Positions 54,098 to 62,760 are shown, numbered from the stretch's first letter. The stretch is DNA of 64,000 nucleotides from Arthrobacter sp. UNC362MFTsu5.1 (GCF_000685965.1 NZ_JMLE01000006.1:1-64000); one strand, 5' to 3'. Numbers and translations: made by a program. Notes: generated by a model from the letters alone, not told the origin.

Positions 54098-54607
54098 ATG
54101 TCCAGCCACCAGTCCCCGTCCCTGCACGTCAGCAGCGAGTCCTTCCAGGACGGCCACACCCTGCCGCCCGCCCAGCGCAGCGGCAAGATGCGCGCCGGGG
54201 GCAAGGACGAATCGCCGCAACTGAGCTGGAGCGGTGCGCCGGCGGGGACCAAGGGCTATGCGGTCACGATGTTTGATCCGGACGCCCCGGGCCGCGGCGG
54301 CTTCTGGCACTGGGCGGTGCTGGACCTCCCGGCAGGCGTCACGTCGCTTCCCGCCGGCGCCGGTGCCGAGGGCGGCGGGCACCTTCCGGCCGGTTCAGTG
54401 CAGTTGAAGAACGACGGCGGTTTCCACGGCTACCTGGGCGCCGCGCCGCCGCCCGGCCACGGCCCGCACCGGTACATCGTCACGGTCTACGCCCTTGATG
54501 TGGAGCGCCTCGGGGTGGACGCGGGAGCCAGCCCGGGCAAGCTGGAATCCAAGCTGGCCCCGCACGTGCTGGGCCGCGGGACGCTGACCGGCATCTTCGA
54601 GCGCTGA
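54098..54607 (+). CDS. YbhB/YbcL-type PEBP-family protein
   Basis: A 169-residue member of the phosphatidylethanolamine-binding-protein (Raf kinase inhibitor-like) family of bacteria. The family motif is intact: SPQLSWSGAPAGTKGYAVTM then FDPDAPGRGGFWHWAVLDLP, plus the HRYIVTVYALDVERL end. No catalytic activity is established for bacterial members. ATG 54098 follows GAAAGG. It is the second gene of the pfkB-PEBP pair and is followed by a probable leaderless HAD gene. Confidence 0.88.
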   Translation: MSSHQSPSLHVSSESFQDGHTLPPAQRSGKMRAGGKDESPQLSWSGAPAGTKGYAVTMFDPDAPGRGGFWHWAVLDLPAGVTSLPAGAGAEGGGHLPAGSVQLKNDGGFHGYLGAAPPPGHGPHRYIVTVYALDVERLGVDAGASPGKLESKLAPHVLGRGTLTGIFER

Positions 54608-54657
54608 GCCCGCCTGACCCGGACGGGTCCGCCGCCGGGCCAACGTAGACTGGCTGT

Positions 54658-55476
54658 ATGCGGCTGGTAGCAAGTGATATCGACGGAACGATCCTCGGGC
54701 ATGACGGCAAGATCAGTGACCGGACCATCCGCGCCTTCCACGCGTGCCGCGATGCCGGCGTCGAACTGGTGTTCGTGACCGGACGCCCGCCCCGCTGGCT
54801 GCACCCCCTGGAAGACCAGCTGGGGCACGCCGGAACCGTGATCTGCTCCAACGGTGCCGTCGTGTGGGACCTCGAGGCAGGCCGCCTGGTCTCCGCGCGC
54901 GCCCTCGCCCTGGAGGCTGTCTTCGAAGCGCGCCGCATCATCAAGCAGCTCCGGCCGTCCGCGCTGTTCGCGGCGGAAACGCTCACCGGCTTCCACCTGG
55001 AGCCGGGCTTCATCGAAAACGACTCCAGCGAACTCCTGACCGAATTCACCCCCGCCCCGCTGGCCAGCACGCTCACCGCCGACGACGCCGTGGTGAAGTT
55101 CCTGGCCATCGTCCGCGAAGGCACGGCGGACGACTTCCTGGCCGAAGTGTCGCCCGCAGTCGCGCACCTCGCCTCCGCCACCCACTCGGCACCCACCGTG
55201 GCCATGCTGGAGCTGGCCCTCCCGGGCGTCAACAAGGCGGTGACCCTCGCCGAATACGCCGCCACCCTGGGGATTGACGCAGCGGACGTGGTGGCGTTCG
55301 GGGACATGCCCAACGACATCGAGATGCTGCGCTGGGCCGGTGACGGCTACGCGATGGCCAGCGGCCACCCGGAGGCCATCCGCGCCGCAGGGCAGCAGGC
55401 GCCACATTTCGACGACGACGGCGTGGCCCAGATCCTCGAAGCCAAACTGGCCGAATTTGGCGTGAAGAGCGCCTAG
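54658..55476 (+). CDS. HAD-family (Cof-type) phosphatase
   Basis: A 272-residue haloacid dehalogenase-type phosphatase. Motif I is ASDIDGTILGHDG, and motif IV is FGDMPNDIEML near residue 220. Between them lies a C2-type cap (about 85-190) typical of Cof/YidA phosphatases acting on sugar phosphates or cofactors. ATG 54658 is preceded by TAGACT with 6 bp spacing, so it is probably leaderless. It is followed by a glycerophosphodiesterase gene after 13 bp. Confidence 0.87.
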   Translation: MRLVASDIDGTILGHDGKISDRTIRAFHACRDAGVELVFVTGRPPRWLHPLEDQLGHAGTVICSNGAVVWDLEAGRLVSARALALEAVFEARRIIKQLRPSALFAAETLTGFHLEPGFIENDSSELLTEFTPAPLASTLTADDAVVKFLAIVREGTADDFLAEVSPAVAHLASATHSAPTVAMLELALPGVNKAVTLAEYAATLGIDAADVVAFGDMPNDIEMLRWAGDGYAMASGHPEAIRAAGQQAPHFDDDGVAQILEAKLAEFGVKSA

Positions 55477-55489
55477 GCAGGCGCCTGGA

Positions 55490-56272
55490 ATGACCGAGCC
55501 CCAGCCTTTCTTCACCGCCGGAAGCGCGTCCGCGCGGATCGCGATGGCGCACCGCGGATTTTCGCCGGACGGGCTGGAAAATTCGATGGCGGCGTTCCGT
55601 GCCGCCGTCGAACTCGGCTACCGGTACCTGGAAATGGACGTCCATACCACCGCCGACGGCGTGCTGCTGGTGTTCCATGACCCCGCACTGGACCGTGTCA
55701 CGGACGGGCAGGGACGCATTGCCAGGCTGCCTGCGGCAACGGTGGCCCAGGCCCGGATCGGCGGCCTGGAACCCATCCCGCTGTTTGAGGAGATGGTGCG
55801 GGCTTTCCCCGGCGTCCGGCTGAACCTGGACGTCAAGGACTGGAACTCCGTCCACGGGCTCGCCGCCGCGATTGAGAAGTACGCCGTTCACGATCAGGTG
55901 CTGATTACGAGTTTCTCGGACCGCCGCCGCCGGGCGGTGCTCAGACGGTTGAGCCGGCCGGTCGCGGCGTCGGCCGGCGTCGTATCCAATGCGCTCTTCA
56001 CCATGCTGGGGCCGGTGCTTCCCGCGCCGGTCATCCGGCGGGTGGTGCGGGGCATCCACGCGCTGCAGGTGCCGGTCAGCTACAGTGCCGTCCGGGTGGT
56101 GACGCCGGCGTTTGTCCGCCGCGCCCACCGGCACGGCCTCCAGGTCCATGTGTGGACCATCAACGACCCCGCGGAGATGCACCGGCTCCTGGACCTAGGC
56201 GTTGACGGCATCGTGACGGACCGGGCCGATCTCCTCAAGACGGTGCTGCAGGACCGGGGGCAGTGGGACTAA
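55490..56272 (+). CDS. Glycerophosphodiester phosphodiesterase
   Basis: A 260-residue GDPD that hydrolyses glycerophosphodiesters to glycerol-3-phosphate and alcohol. The fold's metal/catalytic residues appear in MAHRGFSPDGLENSMAAF (His, Arg, Glu-Asn) and LEMDVHTTADGVLLVFHDP (Glu, Asp, His). VWTINDPAEMHRLLDLGVDG and IVTDRAD close the barrel. No signal peptide, so cytoplasmic. The 3' end overlaps by 4 bp the convergent GGDEF-EAL gene. It likely shares a transcript with the HAD gene. Confidence 0.9.
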   Translation: MTEPQPFFTAGSASARIAMAHRGFSPDGLENSMAAFRAAVELGYRYLEMDVHTTADGVLLVFHDPALDRVTDGQGRIARLPAATVAQARIGGLEPIPLFEEMVRAFPGVRLNLDVKDWNSVHGLAAAIEKYAVHDQVLITSFSDRRRRAVLRRLSRPVAASAGVVSNALFTMLGPVLPAPVIRRVVRGIHALQVPVSYSAVRVVTPAFVRRAHRHGLQVHVWTINDPAEMHRLLDLGVDGIVTDRADLLKTVLQDRGQWD

Positions 56273-57807
56273 CTGCCGTGGTGTGAAGCCCGCTGCGCTT
56301 CCAGCACGGCCGCGAACTCGTCCGCAGGAACCGGGCGGCCGAAGTAATACCCCTGGGCGCTCACGCAGCCGATGCTGGCCAGGTGCTGTGCCTGTTCCGC
56401 CGTCTCCACCCCTTCCCAGACCGCTTCGAGGCCGCACGCCCGGATCAGCTGGAGAATCGCTGCGATCAGGTCCGGCTGTGCCGGGTCCGTTCCGAGGTCC
56501 TTCAGCAGCGAGCGGTCCACCTTGACCTTGTCCACCGGAAGCTTGCGCAGGTAGCTGATGGAGGAATAGCCCGTACCGAAGTCGTCGATTTCAAGGCCCA
56601 CCCCGAGCTTCCGCAGGCTGCTCAGGGAGTACCGGTCCAGCTCATTGCCGCTGACAATCGCGCCCTCCGTGAGCTCCAGGACGAGCAGCTCCGGGCTGAT
56701 TCCGGCCCCGCTGAGGGCATCCCGGACCTCTTCGATGAACTCGAGGCGCTGAAGGTCCGTGGGCGAGATGTTGATCCGCATGGAGAAGTCGTCCCCCGCG
56801 CGGCCCTCCGCCCGCCAGTCCTGCAGTTGCCTGACGGCGGTGCGGAGCACCCAGCCGCCCAGCTCGGAAATGAGTCCGGCATCCTCAGCGAGGGGAATGA
56901 ACTCGTCCGGCATCACCATGCCGCGGGAAGGATGCTGCCAGCGGACCAGGGCTTCCGCGCCCTCGATCCGGCCGGAAGCCAGCGCGACCACGGGCTGGTA
57001 GAAAAGCACCAGCTCTGACTCGGAAATGGCCGTCCGCAGGTCCTCAATAAGCTGGCTCCGCAATTGGCGCGCGTGCAGCATGGCCGGTTCGAATACCTTG
57101 AGCCTGTTGCGCCCGCCGGCCTTGGAGGCATACATGGCCACGTCGGCTTCCATGAGGAGCTGTTCGGCGCTTTGCCCGGCGCCACCGATGCACAGCCCCA
57201 TGCTGGCGCCGCACTGGACGGAATCGTTGTCGAGCTCCACCTGGCTGTCCAGGGCAGCGAGGATGCGGTTGCCCACGCCCGCGGCGCGGGCAAGGGTGGT
57301 GGCGGGCATCAGGACGGCGAATTCGTCACCGCCCAGGCGGGCCACCGTGTCCGTGTCCCGGACCGATGCCTTGATCCGTTCCCCGACGGCGGCCAGCACC
57401 TGGTCCCCGGCGGCGTGGCCGAGGGAATCGTTGATGCCTTTGAAAGCATCGAGGTCCAGCAGGAGGACGGCGGGCGGAAGGTCGCCCCGCTCAGCCTCCG
57501 CCAGGGTGTCGTTGAGGGCGCTGACCAGTGCCGTGCGGTTGGCCAGGCCGGTCAGCGAGTCCGTCAGCGCCATCTTCTGCATTTCCAGGTGCGCTTCGTT
57601 GAGCAGCCGGGTGCGCAGTTCCACCCGCTGTTCCAGCTCCTGGTACATGATCTGCAGGTCTTCGGCGAGGAGGTTGGTGCCCATGATGACGGCATCCAGC
57701 TCATCCCTCGCGGGGGATACTTCAATCCGCGAGTGAAGCTCCCCTGCGGCAAGGCGGACGATTCCGTCCAGCAGCTTCCCCAGGCGGGGGTCGCCCTCAG
57801 TGAACAT
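56269..57807 (-). CDS. GGDEF-EAL cyclic-di-GMP enzyme
   Basis: A 512-residue protein without membrane segments. Residues about 1-75 are a helical HAMP-like region with a coiled coil (ELEQRVELRTRLLNEAHLEM). A GGDEF domain follows with an intact RLGGDEFAVL motif (about residue 165). The EAL domain has EGAEALVRWQHP, DDFGTGYSSISYLRKLP and KVDRSLLKDL, all with the residues needed for catalysis. Both activities are thus possible. It starts 11 bp inside the STAS-like gene, so they are coupled. Cytoplasmic, probably modulated by the neighbouring signalling proteins. Confidence 0.9.
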   Translation of the reverse strand: MFTEGDPRLGKLLDGIVRLAAGELHSRIEVSPARDELDAVIMGTNLLAEDLQIMYQELEQRVELRTRLLNEAHLEMQKMALTDSLTGLANRTALVSALNDTLAEAERGDLPPAVLLLDLDAFKGINDSLGHAAGDQVLAAVGERIKASVRDTDTVARLGGDEFAVLMPATTLARAAGVGNRILAALDSQVELDNDSVQCGASMGLCIGGAGQSAEQLLMEADVAMYASKAGGRNRLKVFEPAMLHARQLRSQLIEDLRTAISESELVLFYQPVVALASGRIEGAEALVRWQHPSRGMVMPDEFIPLAEDAGLISELGGWVLRTAVRQLQDWRAEGRAGDDFSMRINISPTDLQRLEFIEEVRDALSGAGISPELLVLELTEGAIVSGNELDRYSLSSLRKLGVGLEIDDFGTGYSSISYLRKLPVDKVKVDRSLLKDLGTDPAQPDLIAAILQLIRACGLEAVWEGVETAEQAQHLASIGCVSAQGYYFGRPVPADEFAAVLEAQRASHHGS

Positions 57808-58156
57808 GGGCGTTTTCCTTCAACCACTTGAGGGCCTCGGGCTCGGACGTGAAGTAACTGGCAGGCCCGGACTTGAAGTCGCCGCCAAGGATGAAGTGCG
57901 CCAGGATCCGGTCCACCGGCGTCCGTCCCAGCAGCGCCCAGGCGGCCACCGTGCTCACATTGCTGAACACCGCCCTCGCCGCCCTGCTGACCGACGCTAC
58001 GTCCGTCACATCCAGGAGTACGGCCAGCGGAGAGCCGGAGCGCGGGCGCTGAAGGCCGGCAGCGAGCAGCCTCGCTGACTGCTCATCCAGGTGTTCGTCC
58101 CGGGGAAGCACGATCCTGACTATTTGCTCTTGCATCAATCCAAGCGGCTTAGACAT
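57797..58156 (-). CDS. STAS-like signalling protein (paralogue of the gene at 61382)
   Basis: A 119-residue alpha/beta protein. It has the STAS/SpoIIAA-like order: VRIVLPRDEHLDEQSARLLA, LAVLLDVTDVASVSRAARAVF and HFILGGDFKSGPASYFTSEP. It shares SR-x-ARAVF, ALLG-x-x-PVDRILA and the YFTSE-x-x-A-x-x-WL end with the protein at 61382. Such domains usually sense phosphorylation or bind a partner. ATG 58156 follows GGGGGA. Its end overlaps the GGDEF-EAL start by 11 bp, implying a shared pathway with c-di-GMP. Confidence 0.72.
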   Translation of the reverse strand: MSKPLGLMQEQIVRIVLPRDEHLDEQSARLLAAGLQRPRSGSPLAVLLDVTDVASVSRAARAVFSNVSTVAAWALLGRTPVDRILAHFILGGDFKSGPASYFTSEPEALKWLKENAHVH

Positions 58157-58261
58157 TAATCCCCCGAACATATGAGAAGAGCCGTTCGGCCTCCCTGGCG
58201 CCACCTAACCTCCGGCGAGGCTTTGAAACTAAAAATACACCGTCCGTCCCTCCGGAGTGCG

Positions 58262-59290
58262 TTAGCTGACACCTGCCGCATACGCACGGACCTGGGCGCT
58301 TCGTTCGGAAGCGGCAGCATTGTCGAAGAGTTCGGCCGCATCAGCCAGGCGTTGGAGTGCTTCCTCGTGTTCACCGTTGGCAAGGAGCGATTTGCCCAGC
58401 AGGAACGAGGCCTCACCCGCTGTCTGGGTGGCCAGGATTCCTGCTTCGGTGCACAGCGGCCGGAGCATGTTGATGGCCGTGGCCATATCGCCGGTCAGGA
58501 AATGCCAGTGCGCGCGCACGAACGACATTTCAAGGAGGTCGCGGTCACTGCCGCCGACCACTTCGGTGGCGAGCTCGGCCCGCTCGATGCAGCGAAGGGT
58601 TGCGGGGTCGGTGAGCTCCGCCTCGAGGCGCATCACGGCCGACGCGCGGTTGAACCGGGCCCAGAGGTCCACGTCCTTCGACGGTGACAGGCTCTCTGCC
58701 GCCATGTCGTGGTAGCGGCCGCCGTCCATCACCCGGCCGGTGAGGAACGCGACGTTTCCAATCACCCAGTAGGCTTTTCCGGCAGTGTCCTCGTCCACGA
58801 GGTCCGTCAGCAGGCCCTCCAGCAGGAGGCACTGCTCCCACGCCTCATCCAGCCGGCGGCTTTCCGCGAGGGCGGCGATGAGCGCACGCTGGGCCTGGAT
58901 GTGGAGGTAGACGTACTCGGGGTTGCCGGCAACGAGGTCGGCGGCGGAGGTGGCTGCGGCGACGGCGTCAGGTAGCCGCCCCAGCCCCTGCTGCGAGAGC
59001 GCCAACAGAATGAAGGCCCGTGCTCCCAGGGCCGGTTCCGCCGTGGAGAGCGGGTGGCCGGACAGGTACGTGATCAGCTCCATGCACTCGTGGATCTGAC
59101 CCATGTCCTTGAGGCATTCAGCCTGGAAGAGCGTCATGTTCCACCAGGCGGTCTGGTCCCCCTCCAGCAAGGCGAGCTCCGCTGCCCTGCGTGCTTCGTC
59201 CCGCGCCCGCGAGTACTCGCGGCTTTTCCAGCTTTCGCGGGCCTGAAGCTCCGCAACCACATGCGGTAACAATTTCCGGGGAATCGGCAT
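58262..59290 (-). CDS. TPR-repeat protein, candidate peptide receptor
   Basis: A 342-residue all-helical protein. Repeated helix pairs match tetratricopeptide repeats, for example AWWNMTLFQAECLKDMGQIH, QAQRALIAALAESRRLDEAW, AGKAYWVIGNVAFLTGRV and EASFLLGKSLLANGEHEEAL. There is no helix-turn-helix, signal peptide or membrane segment. The length and TPR-only design resemble Rap-type receptors of the RRNPP family, which bind short imported peptides. It is divergent from a secreted-peptide gene (145-bp gap) and upstream of the STAS-like and GGDEF-EAL genes. GATAAT lies 6 bp before its ATG. The receptor role is inferred. Confidence 0.7.
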   Translation of the reverse strand: MPIPRKLLPHVVAELQARESWKSREYSRARDEARRAAELALLEGDQTAWWNMTLFQAECLKDMGQIHECMELITYLSGHPLSTAEPALGARAFILLALSQQGLGRLPDAVAAATSAADLVAGNPEYVYLHIQAQRALIAALAESRRLDEAWEQCLLLEGLLTDLVDEDTAGKAYWVIGNVAFLTGRVMDGGRYHDMAAESLSPSKDVDLWARFNRASAVMRLEAELTDPATLRCIERAELATEVVGGSDRDLLEMSFVRAHWHFLTGDMATAINMLRPLCTEAGILATQTAGEASFLLGKSLLANGEHEEALQRLADAAELFDNAAASERSAQVRAYAAGVS

Positions 59291-59381
59291 TTTTCAATTA
59301 TCCCCCGGAATGGTTCTGCATCGTCCATCCGCGTCAATATTTTGCTGGTGTTACTGGAGTTAAATGTTGATCTTGTGACCG

Positions 59382-59387
59382 TATACT
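59382..59387 (+). promoter_or_regulatory. Strong -10 element for the peptide gene
   Basis: TATACT at 59382-59387 is nearly a consensus -10. Its position gives a transcript start near 59394 and a 42-base leader with the AAAGGA ribosome site. The upstream -35 (GTTAAA at 17 bp) is weak, suggesting activation. Confidence 0.5.
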
Positions 59388-59435
59388 GACGCTCGTAATG
59401 AGTTTTTGCGCCCAATTGATTGAAAGGACCCGCGG

Positions 59436-59591
59436 ATGAAGAAAATAGCCGCTACATTCTTGCTCACCGGCGTCCTGGCTGTCGCAGGTTTTGCTGCGCC
59501 CGCCACGGCCGCTCCCAAGTCGGATACCACCGTCAGCACGTCAAGCAAGGCGCCCACCACGCAGGCACACATCGGCTGGTGGCCAGACTAA
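59436..59591 (+). CDS. Short secreted peptide precursor
   Basis: A 51-codon gene, ATG 59436 to TAA 59591, behind AAAGGA. Residues 1-26 form a clear Sec signal peptide: MKKIAATFLLTGVLAVAGFA followed by an APATAA cleavage region. The mature part is about 25 residues, Thr/Ser/Lys-rich (SDTTVSTSSKAPTTQ), ending HIGWWPD. The aromatic C-terminal end is unlike the polar linker, as in Phr/PapR-type pro-peptides processed to a C-terminal signal. It has its own promoter and terminator and is divergent from the TPR gene. No family is recognised. Confidence 0.75.
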   Translation: MKKIAATFLLTGVLAVAGFAAPATAAPKSDTTVSTSSKAPTTQAHIGWWPD

Positions 59592-59606
59592 GCTCCATGC
59601 GCCAAG

Positions 59607-59637
59607 ACTGCCCCCGGATCTCCGATCCGGGGGCAGT
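59607..59637. terminator. Terminator after the peptide gene
   Basis: A perfect 14-bp stem (59607-59620 with 59624-59637), a 3-base loop and a TTCGTTT tail. It lies 15 bp after the peptide stop, and its other side faces the histidine kinase stop at 59643. It is one of the strongest terminators in the window. Confidence 0.9.
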
Positions 59638-59642
59638 TTCGT

Positions 59643-61286
59643 TTAAGGCCCGGAAACCGGCAGTTTTACGGTGATGGTGGTGCCCCTGCCCAGTTCCGAG
59701 CTGACCGCCACATCTCCCCGGTGCGCCTTGACGATGTCGTACGCAATGGCGAGTCCCAGGCCGCTGCCGGGGACGGCGGCCGAGGTCGCGTTGGATGCCC
59801 GGAAGAAGCGGGTGAAAAGATGCGGGATTTCTTCCTCCGGGATTCCAACCCCCGTATCACGCACGTGGACATTAATGCCGGGCTCGCCATCCGTCATTGA
59901 CTCAAGGCTGCAACTGACAACAATCCCGCCTCCGCGAGGCGTAAATTTGATGGCATTTGAAACAAGGTTCGTAAACACCTGCTCCAGCTGAACTTCGTCG
60001 GCCATAATCGCGGAATCGCCGTCGCAGAGCTCCAGCGAGATGGAAACATCTCCCAGTTCGGCCAGCGGGCGCAGCGCCACTGTCACGATCTGGAGAGTGT
60101 GGCCCAGCTGGACGGGCCCCAGGTGGAGGTTGGCGCCGTCGTAATCCTGGCGCGAAACAGTGAGCATATCTTCGATCAGCCGCCGCAGCCGTTCCGAGTT
60201 CCTGACAATGATGTCCAGCATCCTGTCCACTTCCGCGGGCACCGGCCCTCCCACGCCGTCCTGGATCATGTCCAGGTAGGCGGAAATGGACGTCAGCGGA
60301 GTACGGAGTTCGTGATTGACGGTGGCAAGGAAATCGGTCTTTGCCTGGTCGAGCTGCCGCAGCTGCTTGACCACCCGCTGCTGCGCGCTCATCAAGTGGC
60401 TTTGGATGAGCCCGTACGCAACGTTTCCGGCCACATGCTGAATCAGGGAAATTTCGGTGCGCGTCCAGACCCGCGGCTCGTCCAGCTGTGCGATCCAGAT
60501 GACGCCGAGCGATGACTTGCCCTCGCCCACGGGAACGAAGGCAGAGGCCCAGGGGGCCATATGCTCCGACCATGCCGCCAGTTCGTGGTCCTCGGGGGAC
60601 CACTCGTGGAACCGGTGGTCCTCCACCGCGAGGACTTCGGCTTCCGACCACAGCCGGTCCGCAACGCGGTGCGCGGAGGATTCCTGGATGCCGAGGCCGT
60701 CCGGGACCGGGGCAAGCCCGGGCCGGTGCCACTGGGCAGCTATCCGCGGGACCCGGTCGTCGTCGAAAGTGGTGAACAGGACGCGGTCGGCGCCGAACGT
60801 CTCCCCGAATCCCGTCACCAGATAATCCGAAATCAGGAGGGGATCGTGGGTGGCGCGGACCGCAGAGGACACTCCGCGGAGCTTCTCGCGCAGCCGCTCA
60901 GCGCTTTGCCGGGCATCGGAGCGCTGCGCAGCGCGGCTGATCAGGACGTCCGCCCGATGGACAAGTTCGGCCGGGGCCGGGGGTTTCGCGATGTAGTCCG
61001 CCATGGGGAGCGACCGCACGCTTTCGGCCGCGGATTCGTCGTCCAGATCGATCAGGAGGAGCAGCGGTGCATCCACCGGCGGGCCGGCCAGCGAATGGTC
61101 CGCGACGACGATGCTGGGATGGTGCCGGTCCAGCAGCCCGGCGAGGCTTTCGTGGCTGGAGGCCGTGGAAACCTCGAACCCTGCGTCCGCCAAAACGGCC
61201 GCTGTAGCGGACAGGCGCCCGCTGTCCGGATCGGCCACGACAGCCGTGCGTTGTACAAGTGATTCCTGCGCCGCCTGAATTGCCAC
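59643..61286 (-). CDS. Cytoplasmic hybrid histidine kinase with N-terminal receiver-like and GAF domains
   Basis: A protein of about 547 residues without membrane segments. Residues about 12-125 are a receiver-like domain (TAVVADPDSGRLSATAAVLA, with acidic residues and a Lys in ADYIAKPPAP). A GAF domain follows (about 150-310). The dimerization helix has NHELRTPLTSISAYLDM with the phospho-His. The ATPase part has NLVSNAIKFTP, RDTGVGIPEEE and GSGLGLAIAYDIVKAH. GTG 61286 is preceded by GGGGGG. No response regulator is adjacent, so it may signal to the STAS-like protein at 61382 or another partner. Confidence 0.85.
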   Translation of the reverse strand: MAIQAAQESLVQRTAVVADPDSGRLSATAAVLADAGFEVSTASSHESLAGLLDRHHPSIVVADHSLAGPPVDAPLLLLIDLDDESAAESVRSLPMADYIAKPPAPAELVHRADVLISRAAQRSDARQSAERLREKLRGVSSAVRATHDPLLISDYLVTGFGETFGADRVLFTTFDDDRVPRIAAQWHRPGLAPVPDGLGIQESSAHRVADRLWSEAEVLAVEDHRFHEWSPEDHELAAWSEHMAPWASAFVPVGEGKSSLGVIWIAQLDEPRVWTRTEISLIQHVAGNVAYGLIQSHLMSAQQRVVKQLRQLDQAKTDFLATVNHELRTPLTSISAYLDMIQDGVGGPVPAEVDRMLDIIVRNSERLRRLIEDMLTVSRQDYDGANLHLGPVQLGHTLQIVTVALRPLAELGDVSISLELCDGDSAIMADEVQLEQVFTNLVSNAIKFTPRGGGIVVSCSLESMTDGEPGINVHVRDTGVGIPEEEIPHLFTRFFRASNATSAAVPGSGLGLAIAYDIVKAHRGDVAVSSELGRGTTITVKLPVSGP

Positions 61287-61381
61287 ACTGCCCCCCTCGG
61301 TCCCCGGTTGAGTACATTGTAGGGTGACATAGGTCGCACGCATTCCGTGCGGTGCTTACCCTGGCGGGAGGAAGGGTGGAT

Positions 61382-61753
61382 ATGTCCGGAAATCGCGAGA
61401 TGGGCACGGAAGCGGGACTGGCTCTGGGAGCCGACGGAGTGCTCCGGTTAACGTGGCCGCGCGGCGCCGTGATCACGGCCGAGGACGCGGAGCGTGCCAT
61501 GCTCAGGGTGAACCAGTTGTGCGGCGACGAGCGGCATCCCATGCTGGTGGACATGGCCACCACTGCCGATGTGAGCAGGGGCGCGCGCGCCGTTTTTGGC
61601 CGCCCGTGCCAGGCCTCCCGGATCGCCTTGCTGGGGGCATCGCCGGTTGACCGCGTCCTGGCGAATTTCTTTTTGGGAATCAACGCGGTGCCGTGTCCCA
61701 CGAAGTTCTTCACGTCGGAGCGGGACGCCATCGCCTGGCTGTCTGTGACCTGA
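61382..61753 (+). CDS. STAS-like signalling protein (paralogue of the gene at 57797)
   Basis: A 123-residue alpha/beta protein of the same family as the one at 57797: both share SR-x-ARAVF, ALLG-x-SPVDRVLANF and FTSE-x-x-A-x-x-WL. It has LRLTWPRGAVITAEDAERAM and MLVDMATTADVSRGARAVF. ATG 61382 follows GGAGG by 9 bp. It is divergent from the kinase gene, with a 95-bp gap, so the two probably share regulation. The function is not established; anti-sigma-antagonist-like or phospho-carrier roles are possible. Confidence 0.72.
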   Translation: MSGNREMGTEAGLALGADGVLRLTWPRGAVITAEDAERAMLRVNQLCGDERHPMLVDMATTADVSRGARAVFGRPCQASRIALLGASPVDRVLANFFLGINAVPCPTKFFTSERDAIAWLSVT

Positions 61754-61805
61754 TCTCCGGACCTGGCTGACCGGGCATCAACAGACGTGCCCTTATATTT
61801 GGACC

Positions 61806-62636
61806 ATGCTCGCCGCCCTAAAGAAATATCTGATGATCCCCAGGCTGGTGCGATTGTCCGCCGGCGCACCACGGGACCACCATGTTGCCTGGGACCGGTT
61901 CTGGTCCTCCGTGAAAACCACTGGGGCCACCGGCGACGTTCTGTGGGACTCCGGCAGCGACCACGAGATGCAGGGTTACGTGCACAGGCTGCACCAGCAC
62001 CTGGACCCCCGGCTGCCGGTGGTGGACATCGGCTGCGGCAACGGCAGCTTCACCCGGCAACTGGCCGCGCTCTTTCCGCACGCCATGGGAGTTGATGTCT
62101 CCGCCCACGCAGTGCGGCGGGCGCTCAGCGAGTCAGCCGGGCTGGCGAACGTGTCGTACCTCGTCCGTGACATGACGGCCCCCGGCGCCGGCGGCAGGCT
62201 CGGGGAAGAGCTGCGGCTGCTTGGCGGGGGAGCCGGGGCAGGGGCGAATGTCTTTATCCGGGGCGTACTCCACGTCCTGGGGGAACGTGACCGGCACGCC
62301 CTTGCCGAAAACGTTCGTGCCATCGCCGGAGCCGACGGGCGGGTGTTCCTTGCCGAAACCGACTTCCAGGGAAACGCCGTCGAATACGTCTCACACCTCG
62401 GCGCAACGCTCCGGTCCATCCCGTCGCCTCTCGAAGGGGCCATCCGCGGGCTGCCGATGCCAGGACGCTTCGGCGCGAAAGAACGGAACCTGGCCTTCCC
62501 CGCGGGCCGCTGGGAACTGATCGAGGACGGTCCCACGACAATCGAGACGATGCCCCTGTCCCACCCGACGCGGGCTGACCTCATCCCCGGCTACTTCGCG
62601 GTGCTCAAAGCACGGAACTGGGAGAAGTTCCCTTAA
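61806..62636 (+). CDS. Class I SAM-dependent methyltransferase
   Basis: A 276-residue methyltransferase. Motif I is PVVDIGCGNGSFTRQLA near residue 77, with acidic residue in MGVDVSAHAVRRAL, and motif IV-like RGVLHVLGE further on. The C-terminal end (LIPGYFAVLKARNW) is a typical strand. The methyl acceptor is unknown. TATATT precedes the ATG by 6 bp, so the transcript is probably leaderless. It is a single gene downstream of the signalling cluster. Confidence 0.83.
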   Translation: MLAALKKYLMIPRLVRLSAGAPRDHHVAWDRFWSSVKTTGATGDVLWDSGSDHEMQGYVHRLHQHLDPRLPVVDIGCGNGSFTRQLAALFPHAMGVDVSAHAVRRALSESAGLANVSYLVRDMTAPGAGGRLGEELRLLGGGAGAGANVFIRGVLHVLGERDRHALAENVRAIAGADGRVFLAETDFQGNAVEYVSHLGATLRSIPSPLEGAIRGLPMPGRFGAKERNLAFPAGRWELIEDGPTTIETMPLSHPTRADLIPGYFAVLKARNWEKFP

Positions 62637-62760
62637 TCCGTTCCCGGGAGGACTGTTTCGCGGATACAGGCTTCACCCGCACCCGTCGTGTCATGACTTG
62701 AGCAAGCCCCGTGTTACTCGCAGGCAAGCGCTTTCCGGCGGTTGCTGGCAGGATAGACCC

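Noticed and set aside
57085..57110. GGTTCGAAT-type stretch as a tRNA T-loop
   Set aside because: It lies inside the GGDEF-EAL coding region and no acceptor or anticodon stems surround it; no tRNA was found in the window.
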